A DNA stretch of 6,346 bases from CAG-1138 sp964495385. Lineage in GTDB: Bacteria > Bacillota > Clostridia > Christensenellales > CAG-917. The notes below the pieces were generated by a model. It made no database searches. It was not told where the DNA came from and saw nothing but the letters and a program-made list of their open reading frames with translations. The stretch lies in contig CAZBVO010000033.1 of NCBI GenBank assembly GCA_964495385.1, positions 1 to 6,346 of the forward strand, written 5' to 3'. Of the stretch, positions 1 through 6,346 are shown piece after piece. Positions within the stretch are counted from its first letter, which is position 1, and each line of letters begins with the position of its first letter. A program made the position numbers and the translations under genes.

Positions 1-11
1 TTTATAAATCC

Positions 12-26
12 AATCGCGAAGCGATT
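12..26. repeat. Small perfect inverted repeat (6-bp stem, 3-nt loop) downstream of the gene
   Basis: On the plus strand, AATCGC at 12-17 pairs with GCGATT at 21-26 around a GAA loop. It lies 35 bases past the stop codon of the large gene. A 3' hairpin could act in termination or 3'-end stability, but no T-run follows on the gene strand (GGATTTATAAA), so it is not a convincing intrinsic terminator. A REP-like dispersed element is an equally good reading. Confidence 0.6.
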
Positions 27-32
27 CCGAAA

Positions 33-62
33 TTTTGCATTTTGCATTTTGCATTCTGCATT
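33..62. repeat. Four tandem copies of a 7-bp repeat (TTTTGCA) touching the stop codon
   Basis: On the plus strand, GCA recurs at 37, 44, 51 and 58. This gives three exact TTTTGCA units (33-39, 40-46, 47-53) and a fourth with one change (54-60, TTCTGCA). The array runs straight into the stop codon complement at 61-63. On the gene strand the message reads TAA and then TGCAGAA and three TGCAAAA units. Its function is unknown. It could be a slippage-prone microsatellite or part of a dispersed intergenic element together with the hairpin at 12-26. Confidence 0.85.
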
Positions 63-3000
63 ACGCGACGCGCACGCGGTGACCGCTAAGCATCCTCTCC
101 GCCGTCGCGCAGTCTAATACGTCCACTACTCCGTCGGAGTCCATATCTGCTCTTGCGTTGTACACGGGTTCACTTGTGAGCGCTTTGTTAATAAGCGCCT
201 TGTAATCCGTCTCGTTCATTCCGCTTCTTTCTGCGAGCGCGCAGTCAAGAACGTCGAACACGCCGTCGCCGTTGAGATCGTATTTTGTTGCGGCTGTCTT
301 TGTGTTGCTGTCCGAAAGAGCTATATTAACAAGCTGCTGATAATCGGCAATTGTTACCTCGCCGTCGCCATTCGTGTCGCCCTTGTGAAGCACGCTGTAG
401 TTTACAACGTCGTCCCCGCTCTTAACGGGTAAAACTCTGTAATCCTCGTTACTTGTAAGAATCGGCATTGCACCGTCCTCGCTTGAAGTCTGTCCCCAAA
501 CGAGCGTACTTCCGTTTGCCTTTTGAAGAAGGTAGGCAACTTCACCGTTTGCGAATTGGTCGGCTGTTTTTCCTTCAACGCGTGTAGCGGTAATAGTGCC
601 GCCATTTGTGCCTCCGAGATATCCGAGACCGTTGGTTTCGCAATAATAAACATCTGTAAACGGGCTTCTTTTGCTCTTGTTGTTACCGTTATAGCCCACA
701 AGAGCACCGACATTATTTTTGCCGGTAACAGTGCCCATATAAGCGCAGTTAGAAACATTTTGTATTGCCTGATTGCCGTTCCAAATACTGCCTATCAAAC
801 CGCCGGTATTGCCACCGCCTGTAACATTCGCATAAACGGCGCTGTTTTTAATTGTAGCCGAACCGCCGCCGAAGTAGCCCGTAAGACCGCCCGTATTACC
901 GCTGCCCGAATTATTGACACTACAGGTGGAAATTACATTTTGAATTGTTGTGGAGTAAGCGCGGTTTACCAATGCGCTTGTATCACCCGACTGATTACAG
1001 GTAATGCTACCCGCAAGGTACAGATTTTTGATTGTTGAATAGTTGTAGTTTGCAAACAATCCGAATGTTGAACCTTCTTTTGTGTTTGCAAAAGTAATGG
1101 TGTGATTGTTGCCGTCAAAGGTACTGCCGCAATGGTCCGGCAAACTAATCGCTTTCCAGACAACGGAGTTATCAATTGTGATGTCTGCGGTAAGCTTTGC
1201 CGTGTGGCTTGTAATTTCGCCTGAGTTAATCTTAGAAGCAAACCACATAAGCTGACCGAGGTTACCTATTTCGTACACGCCGTCCTTGAGCACAGCCGGC
1301 TCGTAGCCTTTTCCGCAGTTTTCACAGAAGCCGTTTTCCGTGTATTTGCCCGTGTGCACAACACCGTCTGCGGTGGCGTTTGCAAAGACCTCGCTTCCCG
1401 CGCAGTTTTTGTATTTTCCCACAGTGCCGCCCGTAAAGCTCGGGTATTTGTCCTTACCTAAGTTCTGTTTCCAAACCAAAGTGCCCTCAGAGGTTTCGCC
1501 GTTTAAAATCCACGCAAGCTCGCCGTTTTCAAACTGCGTTGCTGTCTTGTTTTCGCCGACCGACGCTTCATTTGCCGTGTCCGCTTTGTAATAGCAGTTT
1601 GTAACAGTTCCCGCAGCCAAAGCAAATGTGCCGTATGTTGTAAAGCAATTTGTCAAGGTCGTGCCCGAGGCCTCGCCCGCAATGCCGCCTGCCTGGGCGT
1701 TCGAGGTTTTAACGGTAATGTCCCCTGCCGTAAACACATTCGTCAAGTTGGAGTTGTGAAGCTCGCCGCCTATAACGCCCGAGCGAATGCCCTGCGTGCT
1801 TTCCACCGTAGCATTAATTACGCCGAAGTTTTTAAGCGTAGCACCGTATGTACGGCTGAAAAGACCAGCTTCGTATGTGCTTGTAAGCTTTACATTAAGG
1901 TTACTTATTGTACGGTAATTTCCGTCAAATGTTCCTTCGTAGCGAACATTGTAGGTCGAATCCGGTTTTGAATCCGAATACTGCCCTATCGGCGTAAATT
2001 CTCTGTTTTCGAGGTCAATGTCTTTTTTAAGAATCGCATTCGCCGTGCCGTTGCCGTCATTTACAAAAGCTGCGAACCAGAAAAGCTGTCCTGCGTTGGA
2101 AATTTCGTACACGCCGTTATTCAGCACCGCAGGCTGATAGCCGCCGCACTTTGTGCAGAATCCCTTTGCATCATAATCGTGAGTGCACGAAGCGTGGTTT
2201 GTGTATTTCGGGTAACCGCTTTCGTTCTTGTAAACCGTCAGTCCCGTAAAGTTCGGGTAGGTGTCCGTTCCAAGTGTCTGCTTCCATACGCCGTCCGACT
2301 TACTGCCGTTTAAAAGGTAAGCTATTTCGCCGGTTTCAAAGCGGTCGGCAGACACACCAACCACATTCGTCGTGGTAAGCGTTCCGTTGCTACCGTTTTT
2401 AATAACACCGCCGTGTGGGTTCACCTTCACATCATAGTAGCAGTTTTCAACGGTTATTTTAGAAGACTTGTTGCCTATACAAGCAGTCGTAATTCCGCTT
2501 TTATAGTCATCGTTGTTATTTGTGCCCGCAAAGTAACAGTTCTTGATGGTAGATGTGTATTGTGCACCACCGGCAATGCCACCGACAAATTTGCTACCGT
2601 TAAGAATACTTGTGCTGTAACAGTTAGCTATATTGCCGTTGATTAGGCCACCTGCAATACCGCCGACATATTGATCACCTTTAATAATGCAGTTAACAGT
2701 AGCACATTTTTCGGCAGTACCCCCCAGCCATCCGACAATACCGCCAACAGTACTACGAGAGCTCTCAATGTAAGAATCCGCAACAATCAGATTTTTCACG
2801 GTGCCGCCGGTAAGACTACCTATAAATCCGGAGCAATTAACAGTCGATACAGCATAAAGCCCACTGATTGTATGTCCGTTACCGTCGAATGTTCCGGCGT
2901 AATCCTTCTCTCCGTTATTATTATAATCCCCTATCGGACTCCACGAACGGAATGTACTTGTATCCGAAGCCAATGCACCGTTTACGACAACGTTTTTGTT

Positions 3001-6000
3001 AACCGTAATGTCTTTTTTAAGCACCGCGTTTGCCGACGGGTTTTGCGGTGTGCCGTCCGTAAGCTTGCCGTTTGTAAGTGCAGCGAACCAGTACAATTGA
3101 CCGGCATTTTCTATTTCGTAAACGCACGCTTCGCCGTTCCAGGTTGCGGGCTCAAAGCACTTGCATTTTTCGCAAAAGCCCTCGGAGTCGAACTTGTGCG
3201 CGGGAACGGTTTGCTTTTCGTTGCTGTAGCCCGTAGCTGTTGCGGGGTCACAGCTTGTCTGCACCTTGTAAACCGTCTCGCCCGTAAAGTTCGGGTAAGT
3301 GTCCGTGCCGAGCGTCTGTTTCCACACGCCGTCGGTGCTTGCTCTGTTCAAAAGCCATGTAACCTCGCCCGTGCTCATATCCGTTTTTTGCGTTGCGCCG
3401 CCGGGAACGTCACCGAGAGCCGAAACATAGTAGCAGTTATCTACTACAACATAGCTCGGGTTACGCGAGAAGGTATTACTTCCGTCTGTTTTAGCCTCCG
3501 AAAAATCAGCTGCCAAATACGAATTTGTAATGTACGCTTTTGCGTTTTGATTAGTCCAGCCTATAAATCCGCCGGAGTTTGTTGCTGTTGTTGTAACATA
3601 TTTTCCGACAAATGCGCAATTGTTGATCTTCAGCTCGCCGCCGCCCGCATTGGCAACCAGACCGCCGTTTGTACCGTCACCACTTGCGGTGGAAGTGATC
3701 GTAACCTTGCTGATGCATTTTTCAAGCGTCACCGTGCCTTTGGAAAGACCGATGATACTGGCAGCAAACTTTTGCGACGAGGTAATACTGCCGGTAACGG
3801 TCAGATTTTTGATAGTCGCACCGTTTACATAGGCGAACGGTGCAGCGTACCGTTCCGTGCTGACGATCTGAATATCCAGCGTCTTATTGTTGCCGTCAAA
3901 GACACCCTCGAAAGAATTGTCATCCGTGCCGATGCCGATGATCTTCGCCACATCATCCTTACAGTTGACATTTGCAGTAAGGATGGCATTGATTTTGGTA
4001 TTGCCGCCGTTTACCTGATCTCTGAACCACAGAAGGTTGCCGAGATTGGAAATTTTGTAGGCATTACTGCCTGTATCAAACTCTGCCGGCTCGTAATGAA
4101 CTTCGTCAGTCGTGCCATGGCAAAGACCGTTACTGTCATAAACGTGTGCTACCGCCGTTTGCGGAGAGTTTTTAAACTGTGTCCCGTTTTTGCCACCGCA
4201 GTCTGCAGGCATAACATAAACTGTATTGCCCGAAAAGTTCGGATATGCATTTGCATTAAGCGTTTGTTTCCACACACCGTTTACAGATTTACCGTTCAAA
4301 AGCCAAGTTATCTTGCCCGAAGAAAAGTCCGTGTCACTTATACTCGTTGTACAGCCGCTTACATTGCCTGTGCGCTGACTGTTTTGAATGTCCGAAGCCG
4401 AGGTGTAGCAATCGGTAATTGTACCTAATCTGTCCGTGTCGCCCCCGTCACCACGGTTGTCGCCAACAATACCACCGGGACGACCTGCCGTTACCGTTAC
4501 TTTGTATGTATGGCAGTTTGTAATCGTTCCGGCATAGTTGCATCCGGCGATACCGCCCGCAACCTTGCCGTTTGCGTCAATCGTTGTGTTTGCGACAAAA
4601 CAGCTTGTAACCGAACCGCCGGTTATAATCTGACCGACAATACCTGCGGCACGGCAGTCGGAACTGCCCCTTGTGAAATTCATATTTTCAACGCCGAGAT
4701 ACGATACCTTACCGCTCAGTGTACCGAAAATACCATAGGTGAGTTCTTTATTGTTTGAACCGGTAAACGTAAGATTTTTAATTACGTGTCCGTCGCCGTC
4801 AAATGTGCCGGAATAACCTTTGTCCGCACCTTCCGCAGAGTAGTAAAGCCCCGTTGTGCCTATCGGCGTATAGCCGGTAACGTCCGACATATCGATGTCG
4901 TTCATCAAAACTGCATTTGCCGACTGATTTTGTGCAGTACCGTCAGTAAGCGTTCCGTTCACTAATTGCGAGAACCACACAAGCTGACCGGCATTCCTTA
5001 TTTCGTATCGGTCTGTCATTTCATTTCGAACCGCCGGTTGGTAGTGAACCTGATTTTCGGTTCCGTAGCACAAACCGTTGCTGTTGTATTGGTGTGCTAT
5101 TGCGCCGGGCTTTGTGTTAGTATAAACCGTCCCGTCATTGCCGCCACAGTCTTTGGGAACAGCATACACAGTATCGCCTGTAAAGTTCGGATAGGTATCC
5201 GTACCGAGAGTTTGCTTCCATACGCCGTCCGGCTTGCTGCCATTTAGCAAATAGGCAATTTTGCCGGTTTCAAAGGTGCCGGTAGTTACATAATTGACAT
5301 CATTTCTTACAAAAGTACCGTCAGAAGTGTAACCATCCATACCACCTACATTTTTCAAATTTGACTTGTTGTCGTAATAGAAATTCTTGATTGTTACATT
5401 AGTGCTATCGGCGTCCGGTGCAAAAGTAATAATTGCCCTGACGCTACCACTGCAGTTAATTTCCCCGCCAAAGTAACCATTTTGTATTATACTTGTATTC
5501 CGGGTATAACCCGCAATTCCGCCGCAGTAATTAGGAGATATAACAATACTTGTACTGTAGCAAGTTGTCAGATTCCCGTTACTGAGTACGCCGGCAATTC
5601 CGCCGACATATTTATTACCTTTCACAATACAATTTACCGAAGCACATTTTTCGGCAGTACCTTTCAGCCAACCGACAATACCTCCGACATTTATATCTGA
5701 ACTTTCAAAGTAAGAATCGGCAATGTTCAAATTTTTAACACCACCGCCTCCGATTTCGCCTATAAAGCCCCAGTTTTTAGAAGTGGTTACAGTATAAACT
5801 CCGCTGACTGTATGTCCGTTTCCGTCAAAGGTACCGGCATAAGCTTTATTTCCGTTATTTGTCCAATCACCAATCGGTGTCCAAGCAAGGAAGTTACTTG
5901 TATCCGCAGCCAAAGCGCCGTTTACTATTACGTTTTTATTTACCTCAAGGTCTTTAAGTAAAACAGCATTTGCAGCCGCATTTTGCGCCGTCCCGTCCGT

Positions 6001-6346
6001 TAAAGTGCCGTTCGTAAGTGACGCGAACCAATAAAGCTGAGAAACTGTTTGAATTGCATAGTAACCGATGTAGTTGCTGTCAAGTCCCAAGTTTTTATAA
6101 TTATCATTTGTAACAACAGTCGGCTTCGAAAGAAACGCACCGCAATATTTACAGGCATCCTTTTCATTGGTAAGAAAAGTGTGGCTTTCCGTGCACGCCT
6201 TAACTCCGCAACAAGCGTAATATTTATTGTGCGTGTTGTTATCTACAATTTCGTAAACAAATTTCGGTTCGTGTGCCTCGCTTGATGCTGAATATTCCGT
6301 TTTTGTTCCGCTTGTTATCTTGCCGCAAACAAGACAGTAAGAGTAT
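61..6346 (-). CDS. Giant multi-module GLUG-repeat extracellular protein with C-terminal dockerin-like domain (5' end outside window)
   Basis: The reading frame is open from 6345 to the TAA at 61-63, giving 2094 visible residues without a start. A TTG at 6088-6090 could be mistaken for the start, but the 85 codons upstream are open and coding-like, there is no Shine-Dalgarno before it, and no ATG occurs in those codons. Domain order is: Cys/His CxxC segment (residues 1-85); six beta-helix modules (96-439, 446-754, 763-1068, 1076-1407, 1413-1685, 1691-1965); dockerin-like domain (about 1988-2088). GLUG-type 'GGI(V/A)G' turns recur about 18 times. GLUG motifs are known from bacterial surface proteins, and dockerins bind cohesins on scaffolds. 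I infer an exported adhesin or structural binding protein. No LPXTG, SLH or hydrophobic C-terminal anchor is visible, and no catalytic domain is recognisable. The signal peptide, if any, lies beyond the window. The gene is certain; its function is inferred. Confidence 0.96.
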   Translation of the reverse strand, partial: YSYCLVCGKITSGTKTEYSASSEAHEPKFVYEIVDNNTHNKYYACCGVKACTESHTFLTNEKDACKYCGAFLSKPTVVTNDNYKNLGLDSNYIGYYAIQTVSQLYWFASLTNGTLTDGTAQNAAANAVLLKDLEVNKNVIVNGALAADTSNFLAWTPIGDWTNNGNKAYAGTFDGNGHTVSGVYTVTTSKNWGFIGEIGGGGVKNLNIADSYFESSDINVGGIVGWLKGTAEKCASVNCIVKGNKYVGGIAGVLSNGNLTTCYSTSIVISPNYCGGIAGYTRNTSIIQNGYFGGEINCSGSVRAIITFAPDADSTNVTIKNFYYDNKSNLKNVGGMDGYTSDGTFVRNDVNYVTTGTFETGKIAYLLNGSKPDGVWKQTLGTDTYPNFTGDTVYAVPKDCGGNDGTVYTNTKPGAIAHQYNSNGLCYGTENQVHYQPAVRNEMTDRYEIRNAGQLVWFSQLVNGTLTDGTAQNQSANAVLMNDIDMSDVTGYTPIGTTGLYYSAEGADKGYSGTFDGDGHVIKNLTFTGSNNKELTYGIFGTLSGKVSYLGVENMNFTRGSSDCRAAGIVGQIITGGSVTSCFVANTTIDANGKVAGGIAGCNYAGTITNCHTYKVTVTAGRPGGIVGDNRGDGGDTDRLGTITDCYTSASDIQNSQRTGNVSGCTTSISDTDFSSGKITWLLNGKSVNGVWKQTLNANAYPNFSGNTVYVMPADCGGKNGTQFKNSPQTAVAHVYDSNGLCHGTTDEVHYEPAEFDTGSNAYKISNLGNLLWFRDQVNGGNTKINAILTANVNCKDDVAKIIGIGTDDNSFEGVFDGNNKTLDIQIVSTERYAAPFAYVNGATIKNLTVTGSITSSQKFAASIIGLSKGTVTLEKCISKVTITSTASGDGTNGGLVANAGGGELKINNCAFVGKYVTTTATNSGGFIGWTNQNAKAYITNSYLAADFSEAKTDGSNTFSRNPSYVVVDNCYYVSALGDVPGGATQKTDMSTGEVTWLLNRASTDGVWKQTLGTDTYPNFTGETVYKVQTSCDPATATGYSNEKQTVPAHKFDSEGFCEKCKCFEPATWNGEACVYEIENAGQLYWFAALTNGKLTDGTPQNPSANAVLKKDITVNKNVVVNGALASDTSTFRSWSPIGDYNNNGEKDYAGTFDGNGHTISGLYAVSTVNCSGFIGSLTGGTVKNLIVADSYIESSRSTVGGIVGWLGGTAEKCATVNCIIKGDQYVGGIAGGLINGNIANCYSTSILNGSKFVGGIAGGAQYTSTIKNCYFAGTNNNDDYKSGITTACIGNKSSKITVENCYYDVKVNPHGGVIKNGSNGTLTTTNVVGVSADRFETGEIAYLLNGSKSDGVWKQTLGTDTYPNFTGLTVYKNESGYPKYTNHASCTHDYDAKGFCTKCGGYQPAVLNNGVYEISNAGQLFWFAAFVNDGNGTANAILKKDIDLENREFTPIGQYSDSKPDSTYNVRYEGTFDGNYRTISNLNVKLTSTYEAGLFSRTYGATLKNFGVINATVESTQGIRSGVIGGELHNSNLTNVFTAGDITVKTSNAQAGGIAGEASGTTLTNCFTTYGTFALAAGTVTNCYYKADTANEASVGENKTATQFENGELAWILNGETSEGTLVWKQNLGKDKYPSFTGGTVGKYKNCAGSEVFANATADGVVHTGKYTENGFCENCGKGYEPAVLKDGVYEIGNLGQLMWFASKINSGEITSHTAKLTADITIDNSVVWKAISLPDHCGSTFDGNNHTITFANTKEGSTFGLFANYNYSTIKNLYLAGSITCNQSGDTSALVNRAYSTTIQNVISTCSVNNSGSGNTGGLTGYFGGGSATIKNSAVYANVTGGGNTGGLIGSIWNGNQAIQNVSNCAYMGTVTGKNNVGALVGYNGNNKSKRSPFTDVYYCETNGLGYLGGTNGGTITATRVEGKTADQFANGEVAYLLQKANGSTLVWGQTSSEDGAMPILTSNEDYRVLPVKSGDDVVNYSVLHKGDTNGDGEVTIADYQQLVNIALSDSNTKTAATKYDLNGDGVFDVLDCALAERSGMNETDYKALINKALTSEPVYNARADMDSDGVVDVLDCATAERMLSGHRVRVA
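82..384 (-). other. C-terminal dockerin-like domain with three intact calcium-binding loops
   Basis: Residues about 1988-2088. Three EF-hand-type loops have ligands at canonical positions 1, 3, 5, 9 and 12: D1990/N1992/D1994/T1998/D2001, D2023/N2025/D2027/D2031/D2034 and D2067/D2069/D2071/D2075/D2078. 'GDTNGDG' and 'YDLNGDG' are typical of type I dockerins, which usually hold two such loops in about 60-70 residues and bind cohesin modules of scaffold or cell-surface proteins. Here the region is about 100 residues long. Loops 2 and 3 are near copies ('DVLDCALAER' and 'DVLDCATAER'). The chain ends shortly after, in the basic tail 'HRVRVA'. The cohesin partner is not visible in the window. Confidence 0.87.
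451..1275 (-). repeat. Module 6: C-terminal beta-helix/GLUG module (type C), diverged closing element
   Basis: Residues 1691-1965. It opens with 'YEIGNLGQLMWF' and has 'FDGNNHTI'. Turns are at 1790 (SALVN, degenerate), 1819 (GGLTG), 1848 (GGLIG) and 1880 (GALVG). The closing element is rewritten: 'AYLLQKANGSTLVWGQ' followed by 'MPILT' replaces the 'KQTLGTDTYPNFTG' of the others, and no Cys/His linker follows. This module leads directly to a short linker and the dockerin, so it looks like a dedicated end module. Confidence 0.8.
1291..2109 (-). repeat. Module 5: shorter beta-helix/GLUG module (type B) with CHCC-type linker
   Basis: Residues 1413-1685, the shortest complete module. It opens with 'YEISNAGQLFWF', followed by 'DIDLENREFTPIG' and 'YEGTFDGNYRTIS'. 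Only two clear turns are present: SGVIG at 1522 and GGIAG at 1553. The closing element at 1624 is diverged ('VWKQNLGKDKYPSFTG') and is preceded by a two-residue longer 'GETSEGTL'. The linker has C1648, H1664, C1674 and C1677 and ends in 'EPAV'. Confidence 0.8.
2125..3120 (-). repeat. Module 4: beta-helix/GLUG module (type A) with CHCC-type linker
   Basis: Residues 1076-1407. It opens with 'YEIENAGQLYWF' and has 'YAGTFDGNGHTISG'. GLUG-type turns start at 1201 (GGIVG), 1228 and 1255 (both GGIAG), and it closes with 'VWKQTLGTDTYPNFTG' at 1353. It is the closest relative of module 1, offset by exactly 980 codons over 200 residues. The linker is shorter (C1387, H1389, C1397, C1400) and is not of the module 1 type, so module body and linker do not share one simple history. 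Confidence 0.85.
3142..4059 (-). repeat. Module 3: beta-helix/GLUG module (type C) with CHCC-type linker
   Basis: Residues 763-1068. It opens with 'YKISNLGNLLWF' and has 'FDGNNKTL', without the 'PIG' element of modules 1, 2, 4 and 5. The turns are diverged: ASIIG at 862, GGLVA at 894 and GGFIG at 925. It closes with 'VWKQTLGTDTYPNFTG' at 1007-1022. The linker has C1032, H1050, C1058 and C1061, plus an extra C1063, and ends in 'EPAT'. It shares 'NLGxL', 'LTAN/LTAD', 'FDGNN' and 'IKNLxxxGSIT' with module 6. Confidence 0.8.
4084..5010 (-). repeat. Module 2: beta-helix/GLUG module (type B) with CHCH-type linker
   Basis: Residues 446-754. It opens with 'YEIRNAGQLVWF', followed by 'DIDMSDVTGYTPIG' and 'FDGDGHVI'. 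GLUG-type turns start at 567 (AGIVG), 597 (GGIAG) and 624 (GGIVG). The closing element at 691 is a variant, 'VWKQTLNANAYPNFSG'. The linker has C716, H734, C742 and H750, with the same spacing as the linker after module 1. Its opening 'NGTLTDGTAQN' matches module 1, although its 'DID ... TPIG' part is closer to module 5. Confidence 0.82.
5029..6060 (-). repeat. Module 1: beta-helix/GLUG module (type A) with CHCH-type linker
   Basis: Residues 96-439. It opens with 'YAIQTVSQLYWF' and has 'YAGTFDGNGHTVSG' near residue 170. GLUG-type GGIxG turns start at 221, 248 and 275, and 'VWKQTLGTDTYPNFTG' is at 375-390. The linker carries C400, H418, C426 and H434 and ends in 'QPAV'. The first 200 residues align without a gap to module 4, with 133 identities by hand count. 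The FDGNGHT entry followed by repeated hydrophobic turns fits a right-handed beta-helix, which is an inference. Confidence 0.85.
6091..6346 (-). other. N-terminal-side Cys/His-rich CxxC segment of the large protein (partial)
   Basis: These are residues 1-85 of the visible protein. They contain CxxC pairs at C4/C7 and C65/C68, a CC doublet at 45-46, C51, and histidines at 25, 39 and 55. The run C51-x3-H55-x9-C65-x2-C68 resembles the linkers between later modules, so this looks like the linker before module 1 plus the end of a further Cys-rich unit. Segments of the type 'CxxCG ... HEPxxVYEI' occur in exported Clostridia proteins and are often read as zinc-ribbon-like. Metal binding is an inference here. 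The segment is cut by the window edge. Confidence 0.7.

Noticed and set aside
1..60. Intrinsic terminator after the large gene
   Set aside because: The hairpin at 12-26 is short and is not followed by a T-run on the gene strand. It is kept only as an inverted repeat.
33..62. CRISPR array from the short tandem repeats
   Set aside because: The units are 7 bp and contiguous with no spacers, so this is a microsatellite-type array.
402..1241. Minus-strand open frames at 402-758 and 966-1241
   Set aside because: They lie in other frames inside the large gene, have no sensible domain content, and overlap module 6, whose motifs are intact in the main frame.
2671..4428. Long plus-strand open frame (585 codons) opposite modules 3 and 4
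   Set aside because: It lies in exact codon register against the real gene, where plus-strand stops arise only from TTA, CTA and TCA codons on the gene strand, and these are rare in that stretch. Its translation is Cys- and Arg-rich with no domain-like pattern, while the minus frame shows clear repeated motifs.
6088..6090. TTG as the start codon of the large protein
   Set aside because: The frame is open upstream to the window edge with coding-like CxxC sequence, and no ribosome binding site lies before the TTG.
523..6285. Other plus-strand open frames (for example 523-1038, 1756-1971, 2413-2646, 4510-4758, 4966-5247, 5482-5700, 6049-6285)
   Set aside because: All of these examples share the same antisense register as the 585-codon frame and are explained by the codon choice of the real gene. 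None has a recognisable product.

Overview
The window is almost entirely one very long minus-strand gene that continues past the right edge. Its frame is open from position 6345 down to a TAA at 61-63, giving 2094 visible residues with no start in view. Residue numbers below count from the codon at 6345-6343 as residue 1.

The product is a modular, repetitive extracellular protein. Reading from its N-terminal side (right to left in the window), it has: a Cys/His-rich CxxC segment (6091-6346); six similar modules of about 275-345 residues (5029-6060, 4084-5010, 3142-4059, 2125-3120, 1291-2109, 451-1275), each a predicted beta-helix with GLUG-type motifs; and a C-terminal dockerin-like domain with three good calcium-binding loops (82-384). 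Each module opens with a 'YEI.NAGQL.WF' element, followed by 'FDGNGHTI' and several 'GGIxG ... NCY' turns. It closes with 'GE(I/V)AYLLNG ... VWKQTLGTDTYPNFTG'. Short Cys/His linkers separate the modules.

The 60 bases after the stop hold four copies of a 7-bp repeat touching the stop codon, then a small perfect hairpin.

The style suggests a gut- or rumen-type Clostridia bacterium (Oscillospiraceae/Ruminococcus-like): a GLUG-repeat protein with CxxC linkers and a dockerin, and mid-range base composition. This is inferred from protein style only. The dockerin suggests that the protein is exported and held in a cohesin-based surface or secreted complex, with the beta-helix modules acting as an adhesive or binding stalk. 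No catalytic domain is visible. No second gene, RNA gene, mobile element, CRISPR array or promoter is supportable. I see no evidence of a multi-gene novel system. The points of interest are the architecture of this one protein and the small repeat at its 3' end.
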